Source: Diphasiastrum complanatum | Taxonomy: Eukaryota > Streptophyta > Lycopodiopsida > Lycopodiales > Lycopodiaceae | NCBI GenBank assembly: GCA_029204225.1 | Contig: CM055102.1 | Location: forward strand, 2,051,629-2,115,628 | DNA length: 64,000 nt | Direction: 5' to 3' | In this document: one piece after another, positions 21,401 to 30,899 of the stretch | Numbering within the stretch: the first letter of the stretch is position 1 | Layout: each line of letters opens with the position of its first letter | The notes under the pieces: generated by a model | What the model saw: only the letters and a program-made list of their open reading frames with translations | Database searches by the model: none | Told to the model about the DNA's origin: nothing | Program-made: the position numbers and the translations under genes

Positions 21401-21547
21401 CACGGGGCAATAGAGAAGGCCATCAGGGTTGGAAGTGGCAAACCCTCTATTGCTCACATAGGGCCGAACTGCCATTAGAGATGGGGCCCCTTGACCCTTT
21501 TAGGACGTTTTGGCTGGAACAACCCCCCTAAAAAAATGGCCCTAACA
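18467..21547 (+). mobile_element. 3,081-bp solo LTR nested in another LTR
   Basis: Starts TGTTAG and ends CTAACA, a perfect six-base terminal inverted repeat. It is flanked by GAATC (18462-18466) and AAATC (21548-21552), a five-base target duplication with one mismatch. The uninterrupted homologue at 23460-23480 shows the empty site. It contains no gag or pol. TATAAAA at 19499-19505 fits a U3 of about 1 kb followed by a long R-U5, so a solo LTR of a large element is the simplest reading. An alternative is a non-coding LARD-type element. The orientation is taken from the TATA box. Confidence 0.75.
19499..19505 (+). promoter_or_regulatory. TATA box of solo LTR
   Basis: CTATAAAAGG about 1,030 bases from the LTR start, in GC-moderate surroundings. 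It is the best core promoter match within the 3-kb LTR. Confidence 0.5.
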
Positions 21548-21950
21548 AAATCTACATCCCCTCTCATCCTACTTCTCATAATTTGACAGAAAACACAATT
21601 GTACTATCATGAATCAAAGAGATGCAAGCCTCAGCATAATTTGGACTCGGTATATCAATGTACTAAATCATTCATTAAAGAACAGTGATTATTATAGAAA
21701 AAGGATTCCATTCATGAGTGCAGCAAGATCTGCAGATAAATACAATGATAATCATCTTCTTCTTTGCTAGGAAGAAGGAAAGATTAAGCTACACAGAGCC
21801 ACAAAGAGTCTCTGCTCTTTCTCTCTTGCAAGCAAGAAGAATAGAAATAGAATACATGGAATGAAAAACGTTCTGGCTCATATAGCCAGGAAGAGTGTCG
21901 TGCTCAGAGAGAGAAGGCTGTAACTGCCTTCAGAATGATGCCCACTGGTT
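21548..21950 (-). repeat. 3' LTR of the non-autonomous element, part 2
   Basis: Continues the match to 23472-23848 from ACATCCCCTCTC to GAGAGAGAAGG. The left copy then runs on where the right copy is cut by copia, so the outer boundary beyond about 21914 cannot be fixed. A TATA-like GGCTATATGAGCC (reverse strand) is present in both copies. Confidence 0.8.
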
Positions 21951-22542
21951 ATTTAACAAGTGCACATGTCTCTTCCAATGCCAATGATAGGTTGCCATGT
22001 GTGTACAGGACGTTAGGGTTGCTTGCACATCAGCTGTAGAACTGTAGTTACCAGGACCAACCAGGTTCTGCCTTACATAGAAGAGACTAAAGTCTTTGAC
22101 AACCGCCGGCAAAATAGAGAGCCTGTGGTTGAAACTGACCAAGAACAAGAATGTAAAGCTCTTGTGTCAAGGAAGGATCGATTGGGTCTGGGTCGAAAAA
22201 TCTATTGTTGAAGGTTGGAATATCTGCTCCACCCAGGATCAAAAATGTTCTAGACGCTCTCTAAGAATCGATCCAGTATCGAAAACTAGATACATCTTGC
22301 TCCACTGAGAATCGACTTGCTACAGATTGAACTCAGAGGTCGTACTGCTGCTCTGCTTAAGATTGCGTTGATTGTCAGTATAGTTCAAGGTACTTTCATC
22401 AAAAATCATAGAAGAGAGAAAGGTTGAATCCGAACATTTTCCCAGTTTGGTACAGGGGATTCACATATTGGATAAATGAAGTATTATTTTGCCCTTCATT
22501 CAGCCTAGCAGTATCTTCTTTCAAATGTTGTGAGACAATAAA

Positions 22543-22905
22543 CTACAATAATAAATCAACTTCAAGTTCTGAACATGGTTCTAAAAATATATTATATGTC
22601 ATGTCAGAATCTTGATGATGGTCATAATCATCTGTTGTACATGAGAGAAGGGACTTCCAAAAAATATTAAAGGTTTTTATTTCAACCTTCTCAATCTGAA
22701 ACTTAAAACTTGTAGAATCTGCCTCAGTCATTTCAACAGATTTACAAAGAATGACAATAGGCCAATGAGGTTCATAGCACAAGGGTGAAGGTGCTAGAAT
22801 GAGATTCCACAAAACAAATACATTATTCACCACAGTCTTCTCAGCTCCAAGCTTAAAACTTGGTAAATCTGGTTCATTTTGATGGATTGTACTTGTTGGT
22901 AGCAA
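22543..22905 (-). CDS. hypothetical ORF inside non-autonomous element
   Basis: A 120-codon frame starting MLPTSTIHQNEPDLPSFKLG, about 125 bases downstream of the primer site on the element's coding strand. It is Ser/Asp/Glu-rich without basic or zinc-knuckle segments and resembles no retrotransposon protein I know. It may be a chance frame, a relic of a gag, or a captured fragment. Confidence 0.25.
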   Translation of the reverse strand: MLPTSTIHQNEPDLPSFKLGAEKTVVNNVFVLWNLILAPSPLCYEPHWPIVILCKSVEMTEADSTSFKFQIEKVEIKTFNIFWKSLLSCTTDDYDHHQDSDMTYNIFLEPCSELEVDLLL

Positions 22906-23029
22906 ATATAGCTTGCAAAATACTATACATCCACAAACTTATAATATTCTGAAACTGGAACCTGCCCACAAAAAATTAGAATGGTGAATAGAAATGGTAA
23001 TGAGCAGAAATTTCTCACTTGGCTGTGCT

Positions 23030-23046
23030 CCCCGACAACGGCGCCA
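23030..23046 (-). other. primer-binding site, Asp tRNA
   Basis: On the reverse strand TGGCGCCGTTGTCGGGG is complementary to the 3' end of plant tRNA-Asp with one mismatch. It lies 11 bases from the LTR end at 23058. Confidence 0.8.
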
Positions 23047-23057
23047 AAATAAGCGTA

Positions 23058-23848
23058 TGTCATAATATGCTAATTAGAAAATTCGATGGTTTTTGCAGTA
23101 TAAGAGATGTCGTTTCCCAAAGAGAGCACAAAAGAGAGTAATTCTGTCATTATGGTGGTAATAAAACTATATCAGTGATGCACAGTGAAATGGGATGGAA
23201 ATGATAAAAAATCTGGTTGTCAGGGACATTTAGATAAGGTAGCCAGAACCACCAAGCCCAAGGAAAAATGTAATAAATCCAATCGAAACAAGTTTAATGA
23301 TAGTTTCAGACCATATACTACTCCCATACAATAGCTATGTATGATCATTAAAGTCTTGACTGACTAAACAATCACTACACACACATTCTGATTAACCACA
23401 AATTCCAAGATTGTGAATCCTCCAATTCTGACTCAATAACTAAGCAACCTGCAAAATGACTCGGGGAATCTACATCCCCTCTCATCCTACTTCTCATAAT
23501 CTGACCAAAAACACAATTGTACTATCATGAATCAAACAAATGCATGCCTCAGCATGATTTGGACTCGGTATATCAATGTACTAAATCATTCATTAAAGAA
23601 CAGTGATTATTACTAGAAAAGGGATTCCATTCATGAGTGCAGCAAGATCTATAGATAAATACAATGATAATCATCTTCTTCTCTGCTAGGAAGAAGGAAA
23701 GACTAAGCTACACAAAGCACACAGAGCCACAAAGAGTCTCTGCTCTTTCTCTCTTGCAAGCAAAAAGAATAGAAATAGAATACATGGAATGAAAAACATT
23801 CTGGCTCATATAGCCAAGAAGAGTGTTGTGCTCACAGAGAGAAGGTCG
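23058..23848 (-). repeat. 5' LTR of the non-autonomous element, truncated
   Basis: Direct copy of 18055-18466 plus 21548-21914, without the nested insertion. It is cut at 23848 where a copia LTR starts. Confidence 0.85.
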
Positions 23849-24871
23849 TGTAGAAAAAATAGTAATTATTCTTCCACAGAGAACACGATGCAAGTTTGAA
23901 TAAATCAAACTAATATTAGTGTCTTCAATCGGGATTGTATTTGATCTATGTACTAGTAGAACAATATTAGTTCTGATTGAATATGCGTGAGGAAATTATA
24001 TGTGGAAGTAAGAGACAACTTAAGACAATTTAGACAATAAGAAAGTATTGATCAAAAAACAAATTTTTAAAACTCTAAATCTGATTCATCGATATACATC
24101 TCTTGCTGTCTTATCTCGCTGTTGTGTCTCTGATTGAGTGAATGTGTTACAACGAGTAGTGCACATGTATTTATATTGCTATAGGACAGGTCTTTTGGCC
24201 TTTTGTTTACAGGTCTTTTGGCCTTTCAATGCTGTAACAGTAGATATCTAACCGTTTACGACGGTTGATATTCAAATAAACGCTCTGTTTCCATGCTCAA
24301 ATAAATTCTGTTCGCGAATTATTCGCGATAGTCCATCTCTTCATCTCAACTTCGTGTTTCACGAATTGTTCGCGACACTTGTCTCTTCGTGACATTTTCG
24401 TCTTTAGCGAAGTGTTCATGACAGATGACAATTCTTGAGCTTGAAGAAGATAACTAGAATATTTCGTGAACTCTTTGAGATAGTTTTGCGACAGGTGAGC
24501 TTGAAGAACAGTCCAGAAGATTTTGCGAATTGTTCGCAACAATTTCGTGACATCTGAGGCTTGAACAAGAAACATAATATTTTGCGACAAGATTATGTTT
24601 GCGAATCTTTTGAGCTTCAACAAGAAAGCCACGAGCTTCTACAAGAAATTGTTTCACGAATCTTTCGAGTTGACTACAAGACAAACTTTGCGAATCCTTC
24701 GCGAATCTTTCGAGTTGACTACAAGACAAATTTTGCGAATCCTTTGCGAATCTTTGAAGTTGGTCATGAATAGAAATGTTTTGAGTTCACGTTCGTTTCT
24801 TTCTCATCCTTGTCAAGTAAACTGTGCGCTTTGCTAGTAGAATCAAGATCTGTTTGATCAGTTGTTCTACA
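23849..24871 (-). repeat. copia 3' LTR, about 1.02 kb
   Basis: On the reverse strand it starts TGTAGAACAACTG immediately after a purine tract (GAGAGGGAGC) and ends TTTTTTCTACA, giving TG...CA ends. It contains TTCGCGAA-type palindromes (24311-24318 and nearby) and a 45-base tandem duplication at 24657-24746. Confidence 0.78.
24657..24746. repeat. 45-bp tandem duplication in LTR U3
   Basis: Unit 24657-24701 is repeated with few changes at 24702-24746 (CGAATCTTTCGAGTTGAC...). This is typical of enhancer-type repeats in LTR U3 regions. Confidence 0.85.
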
Positions 24872-24887
24872 GCTCCCTCTCAAAGTG

Positions 24888-26501
24888 GCAGTTGGATTAA
24901 CCCCAATCTTCTTCACTGCTTCTCGTACAACGCCTTACTGAGTGGCTTTGTAAAGATATTAGCTGTCATTTTCTCTGTGGATATGAAAACTGTCTTCAGT
25001 ATCTTCTTCTCAACTAACTCCCAGATCACAGGATACTTGATAGCTATGTGCTTCATTTTTGAGTTTAATACAGGATCTTTCATAGGATAGATTGCTGAAG
25101 TGTTATCCATTAACAAGACATAAGGTTCAAAATATATTCATCAAATCCTTCCAGTATCTATTTGATCCAGAGCAGCTCGTTTGCCATCTTGGCTGCTGCT
25201 ACATATTCCGCTTTACAAGAAGATTGAGCTACTTTTGTTTGCTTCTTGCTTATCCAGAGTATGGCTGCACCATATGCTAGAGTACAATTACTTTTGCAAT
25301 ACAAATACTTTTGCAATCATCCTTCATGGATGACCAGCTTGCATCACTATAAGATTCAATGTGAAATCCAACTTCCTTCAAATAACACAGTCCATAGTCT
25401 TTCGTTTTCTGGAGATATTGTAGTACTCTCTTTGCCAACTTCCAATGCAACGATCTTGTTTTTTGAATATATTGGCTCAGCCTGTATACTACAAACGCAG
25501 GTCTGGTGTTGTTTGCTAGATATAACAATGATCCAATCAGCCTACGATAGGGTGTTTTGGCCATTCGTTCCTCTTCCTCAAGAGTCTACGGACAATCTGC
25601 CTTGTTCAGTATTGTTCCAGGTATCATGGGAGTATGCACACCTTTGCATTCGAGCATGTTGAAGTCTTCAATGATCTTTTGAGTGTACTTTTGTTGGTGA
25701 AGATACAACTTACCACATTCAAAGTTTCTCACGATCTGCAAGCCTAGATAGATTTTAGTTTCTCCTAGGTCAGCGATCTCAAATATTTCAAAAATGTCTC
25801 TTTTGATATCTGAAATTAACTTATCTCTTCTTGAGAAGACAAGCGTGTCATCAACATAAACAACTAGAATGATTATTTCATTTTGGACATGCTTGATATA
25901 GACATTTGATTCAATAAATAGAGGTTTAAAGCCTATGGAACATAGTGCTTCGTCCTTCTTTCTATACCATTGTCTTGTTGCTTGTTTCATACCACAAATG
26001 CTTTTATTCATGTGACATCCGTATTCTGGATATTCTTGGCTTACAAAACCAAGTGGTTGGTCCATGAATAAGTCTTCTTCCAAGCATGTAGGAAAGCAGT
26101 TTTCTCATCCACAATATGGATTTTCAGATCATGAGCCACTACATACGTGAATAACAAACGAATTAATGTATGTTTGACTACCGGTGAGAAAGTATCAGTG
26201 TAGATCCCATACTTCTGAGAAAATCCTTTAGCAACTAACATTGCCTTGTATCTGATGTTTCTCCATTGGGACCTATTTTGATCTTGTAGATCCAGTTCCT
26301 CTTGACTTGTTTTCTACCATCAGGTATAGCTGCAAGTGTCCATACATTGTTCTTGTACATGGATGACATTTCGTCCTCCATTGCCTGAATCCAACGATTT
26401 TTATTTGGTCCATCTATAGCTTCCTCGAATATTTGAGGTTTGTCAGAGAATTCACAAAATTTGATGGTTGTATTAAAAACATCCTGACCATGAAGAAACA
26501 A
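24888..26501 (-). pseudogene. pol: copia RT-RNase H, degenerate
   Basis: Reverse-strand copia pol of a family unlike element B. Reading right to left: the pre-RT segment RWIQAMEDEMSSMYKNNVW and NWIYKIK (26501-26240); VAKGFSQKYGIYTDTFSPVV (26241-26041); the RT core with MDQPLGFV, CGMKQATRQWYRK and catalytic YVDD in LVVYVDDTLVFS (26083-25586); RNase H with TRPAFVVYRLSQYIQ and SYSDASWSSMKDD (25564-25277); and the end KMKHIAIKYPVIWELVEKK with IFTKPLSKALYEK (25116-24913). Each block is in a different frame. Gag, protease and integrase are missing upstream of 26501. Confidence 0.88.
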
Positions 26502-26840
26502 AATGTTTCTAACTACAAAGCCTTGCTAGCTTTCAGCCCTCAACCTGACGAAGATGTTCGCGAACACGAAAGTCAGGAGACACAAAACACGAAAAGTTTC
26601 GCGAACACGAAAGTCAAAGGAGACAAAGATGAACGGTTCGCGAACACGAAAGATTCACAAACAAGAATCTTTTGCGATCTGGCACGAGAATCTTTTGCAG
26701 TCCAGTACGAGAGAAAGGCAGACGAGCAAAACAAGACCAACGACGCGAAAGGAAAAATGTCGCGAAACTCGTTTTGCCCTCACGCTCCAAAGAATACCAG
26801 CAAAGATCACGCAAGTACCCAGAAGTACAGAAATATGATT
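26502..26840. repeat. three TTCGCGAACACGAAAG units, about 40 bp apart
   Basis: TTCGCGAACACGAAAG occurs at 26557, 26598 and 26637. Similar TTCGCGAA palindromes occur in the neighbouring copia LTR. The zone replaces the integrase and linker expected upstream of the reverse RT, so it is probably LTR or U3 sequence joined to it. No coding sequence is supported. Confidence 0.6.
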
Positions 26841-27426
26841 TGATGGCATGACGTTAGCAGATACTCCCTAATTTGTGGCTAATCTACCACTGTTGTAACA
26901 TATAGATTAGCACATAATACACATACAGTGTAAGGTAGTAGTCTGATGCTAGTAAGCAATCAAGATAAAATTACAGAATACATGTCGCCTGCGTGCGAAG
27001 ACAATTATGTCTAGGATCTGTAGATCCAACTGTCCACTAGTAAAGTGAGACGATTACTCGTGAGAGAACCGCGTTTCTCCCATGCCAACGCACTGCGTGG
27101 ATTTGCATGCAGTGCTTGAAGAAATCAGAGGAAGATCAATATAGATGATTTTTCTTGTTGTGTCTGATCTCGAATGCAAATGCATCTACTGTTATTCTTA
27201 TGTCTGAGTTTTTTTGTTCATTTGAAATTTTCACCTTGTTGAAACTATGTTGAATGCTGCATTTATTTTATAAACGTAGATCAGCAATGCCTAACTACAT
27301 TCTAGGGAATTATAGGAGTGATTCAGCTGGCAGTGTCCAGCAATCACATCTGAACTCCATCCGAATCGCACGAGGATCATGGTTGTTGCGACTGTTTCGC
27401 GATTCCCTCTTATTTGATTCTCTTCA
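26841..27426 (+). repeat. probable copia 5' LTR
   Basis: Ends TTCA one base before a perfect initiator-Met primer site at 27428, so it must hold an LTR 3' end. The start near 26841 (TGATGGCATGACG) is a guess. It does not match the LTR at 28790, so its own 3' partner is not in the window. Confidence 0.5.
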
Positions 27427-27427
27427 G

Positions 27428-27440
27428 TGGTATCAGAGCC
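27428..27440 (+). other. primer-binding site, initiator-Met tRNA
   Basis: TGGTATCAGAGCC is followed within six bases by reverse transcriptase coding sequence, so leader, gag, protease and integrase have been removed between them. Confidence 0.85.
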
Positions 27441-27444
27441 AACA

Positions 27445-28772
27445 CTAGGCTTTGTGCTAAAGGTTTTGCTCAAGTTTATGGACTTGATTATGAGGAGACC
27501 TTTGCTCCAGTTGCAAAGATGGTATCAATTAGAATCATAATTTCTCTTGCTTGTTTTTTCAATATCTCTAATGCATTTCTAAATGGGTATCTAGAAGAAG
27601 AGATTTATATGGATCAGCCTATTGGGTTCATCCATGACAAAGAAAAAGTTTGCTTGCTCTTCAAAAAATTATATGGATTGAAGCAAGCTCCAAGGTCATG
27701 GTATTCTCGACTTAACACCTTTCTTGAGTCACTAGGATTTAATCTTAGTAACTATGATCTTTCCTTATATGTCAAGTTTTTTGATAAAGATATTGTCATC
27801 CTTCTTATTTATGTTGATGATATCATTCTGACAGGAAGTTGCATCAAGTTAGTTGAGGAAACCAAGATTGCACTTGGAAAAGAGTTCAAGATGCAAGATC
27901 TTGAAAAAATTCACTATATTCTAGGATTAGAGATTGACTTTCTTAAAAATAAACCTTTTGTATGTCAATCCAAGTATGCTCTTCCAATGTTAAAGAAGTT
28001 CAATATGTTGAATTGTAAGAGTATAGAAACACCTATGGAGCAAAATGTAAAGGACTCTAACAAAGGTGATGAAAGATCCTTCATGGACATCACACTTTTT
28101 AGAAGTCTTATAGGCTCCTTAATTTGGCTCACAATAAGCAGACCTGACATAAGCTTTAGTTTTCATAAGTTGAGCCAGGCTATGCAAAATCCTTCTGTTT
28201 ATCATTGGAAAATGGCCAAGAGAGTGCTTAGATATATATCTTCAACTTTTGATTTTGGTTTATTGTATAAAAGTGAAGATCTTTCTATTATTGGTTATTC
28301 TGACTCGGATTTTGCAAGTGATAGAGCAGATCGAAAATCTACAAGTGCTTATGTCATATATCTTGGAGGAAACTTGATATCTTGGCTTTCCAAAAAGCAA
28401 GATACTATATCACTCTCATCATGTGAAGCCGAGTACAAGGCACTCACTACAACAACAAAGTAAGTGCTTTGGATCAAGAGGTTACTAGTGGAGCTAAATA
28501 TAATCATGGAAGAGGATCTACCTATGATCATGTGTGACAAAATTTCAGCCCAAGCCCTTGCCAACAACCCAATATTCCATGCAAGGAGCAAACATATCGA
28601 AGTTGCACATCACTTCGTGTGAGAGAAGCTCATTGGAGGTGAAACCAAATTGGAGCACATCGACACATCTTGTATTGCTGATATGCTCACCAAACCTTTG
28701 AGCAAAAGTTCCTTCATCAAGCATAGAGCCAATCTTGGAGTTATACCAAGATCTATGTTCAAATCAATATAG
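27445..28772 (+). pseudogene. pol: copia RT-RNase H fragment
   Basis: Starts inside RT (RLCAKGFAQVYGLDYEETFA) and is open for about 340 codons. It includes AFLNGYLEEEIYMDQP, KLYGLKQAPRSWYSRL, catalytic YVDD in LLIYVDDIILTGS, GYSDSDFASDRADRKSTSAY and SSCEAEYKALTTTTK. A stop at 28461 replaces Glu, and a second stop near 28619 interrupts HHFVREK. The end LTKPLSKSSFIKHRANLGVI is intact. Compared with element B, a short segment before SNAFLNG is missing. It is closely related to B but carries a different LTR. Confidence 0.92.
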
Positions 28773-28789
28773 ATTATTTTTAGGAGGAG

Positions 28790-29573
28790 TGTTAAAATTG
28801 AGAAACAATCCATATTGATTTCTTGGCTTGCTACAAATGTTGTATCATGCAAGTATGTAGCTCATTAATGCAAAATGCCAAGTTTGGCCTACATAGAAGT
28901 CGAGCTACATGGCTATGTAATATCTAGATTTATGAATACAACTTGCATATAGTTTGTAGACATAGAATTAGCAAAGTCGTGCTTGTAGAAACTCGTGGCA
29001 ATTCACATGCATTAATTGTAAGTGATCCATAGTGACATGCAAGGCATGCACAAAGTGTAATGGACACATGCATGATGATTTATACTTTGTTAGTTAGAAC
29101 TAGCACACTTGTAAAAAGTTGGTAGAATTTCATGCATGGAAAGTGACAAATGTCACATAGACTCTAGATGTCACTTTAGATGTCATTTTGCAATGGATGG
29201 ATGTGGTTCTACCTCGAGCTACCTCAAACTCCATAAATATGTGTAGCTCTCCTCACAATCAATGATGAAGAACCAAAGTTTTGTAGCTACCTGATGCCAT
29301 TTTGGATTTGAACTATTTTGCTTGTTATCTCTCTATCTTTCTCTCTCTAACTCGTGTTGAAGCTAATGCTTATACACTGATATCTTGTACTTTTGCTCAT
29401 TATTGATTCATTGCTATCATATTCAATTGCTTAGCATGCTAGATTGTGGTTAAGCCATTTCTTCTGAACTAGATCTTGCTAATCAATCTAGAATCAAGTT
29501 ATTGTGCTAATCACAAAGCTTAATTAGATCCATCATATTGTGGACATTCCCCACACGTGTGAAATCTGGAAAT
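28790..29573 (+). repeat. copia 3' LTR, end blurred
   Basis: Begins TGTTAAAATTG after the purine tract TTTTAGGAGGAG. Near its end, TTGTGGACATTCC followed by CACACGTGTG matches the last 30 bases of the element B LTR. The right edge is taken where gypsy gag sequence begins. Confidence 0.75.
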
Positions 29574-29589
29574 TTTGTCAGAGAGCACA

Positions 29590-30790
29590 TCGTGGTGTCC
29601 AAGAAGCTCGACTAAATGAGGAAACACGAGAACAGTTATGGAAAACACAAATGGAATTGCTTAGCCAGCAACACTAGCAACAGATGGAGAAACTCACAAA
29701 AGAGTTTCAAAACACTCTTAAGTCTATCCAAAGTTCAATGCCGGATCAGATACCCATTGGCAAAATCCACCATAGACGAGAGAATACATGGTTTCCTCAC
29801 TGTCGAGGTGCACACACTGGCAAAGAGTGCCCATCATACCAACCGATCCCAGATACTTCATTGATCAAATGTGACATCTGCGACTTTATGGGTCATACCT
29901 CACTCTATTGCTATTATAACCCGAGGAACCAGCCTCACAACCAGTCAGGGGGACATTATCAACCTCCTCAACAAGAGTTTGTTTCACAAAACCAAAATTA
30001 GCACTATCCACCACGAAACAACCAAGTCCATATACAAGAGTTGCCCAGACAATCTAGACATGAACCTCAACCACAGCTGGCACTCTTAGGACCACCTCCA
30101 AGGGGACAGCCTGATCTAGGAGCACAAAAACATAGACACCCTCGAGAATCAACACAAGCACATCTTGTAGAAAACTCCTACGATCACTCATATAATCACA
30201 ATACCACACTCCCATCTGTTAGTTCTCAACCATATCACACCGATAACTCATGCTCGTGCAAACGGGATGAGTATTCCAAACCACTAGAAAATTCAGCACA
30301 GCTAGCCATCCAAGATGGTTATGTTATTGCCACACGACCAATGAGCAACCGCTATTTTATTTGTGGGCGAAACTGGCCATTTCATGGTTGACTGTAAAGC
30401 TAAGAACCAATACCATGCAGAGTGTCCAGACTGTGTTCGCAAACACAGTTTCAAAGACTGTTCTAAACAACCTAACATGATCCTTCCAGACGTCATATAT
30501 CATCCGAACATGTGAAAGTTCTCACTAGAGCACAACGCCAACACCAAGAACAACAGCAACACATTGCCAAATCAACCGATGAACACGGAAGCCACTTGAC
30601 AGCTTCCACATTACCCAAAGACTACCTAGACCCAAAAGTGGAACAAAGGCAGTACAATGAATTCAGAAATGAGTTTTTGCGAGAGGATAAACATACGGAA
30701 AGTCTATTATTTGCTCAAATCCCCGAAAAAGAGCAATCCCTAAAACAATTCCGTTCAACCTTAAAGATTTTGATGAGGAGATGGATCGAT
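29590..30790 (+). pseudogene. gag: gypsy Gag C-terminal region with zinc knuckles, degenerate
   Basis: Forward frames read WFPHCRGAHTGKEC and CDICDFMGHTSLYC, two CCHC-type knuckles. A His/Gln/Pro-rich tract, a third knuckle pair around 30355-30480 (YFICGRNW...; CPDCVRKHSFKDC) and KVLTRAQRQHQEQQQH follow. The VLTRAQR sequence also follows the knuckles in the reverse gypsy Gag at 63077-63541, so both belong to one lineage. The capsid part is missing, replaced by copia LTR upstream of about 29573. The protease is missing downstream, so an internal deletion lies near 30790-30900. Confidence 0.78.
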
Positions 30791-30899
30791 TAGTTCATGT
30801 TTGTGCACACCTTTTCTCAGAATAACTTTCTGATCTAGAAACTTTACTTCGCAAATACAATGATGTAGTTGCATGAAACTATACAAAAATGAAAGGAAT

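Larger units (their letters stand above)
18055..23848 (-). mobile_element. non-autonomous LTR element (LARD/TRIM-like), Asp-tRNA primed
   Basis: Two direct copies of one sequence flank an internal region with no pol. The right copy (23058-23848) lies beside an Asp-tRNA primer site (23030-23046) and is the 5' LTR on the reverse strand. The left copy starts at about 18055, is split by a 3,081-base insertion at 18467-21547, and resumes at 21548. The interior (about 22000-23030) has only one modest reverse ORF. The right copy is cut at 23848 by a copia LTR. The outer end of the left LTR was not determined. Without RT it must have moved using proteins of other elements. Confidence 0.72.
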
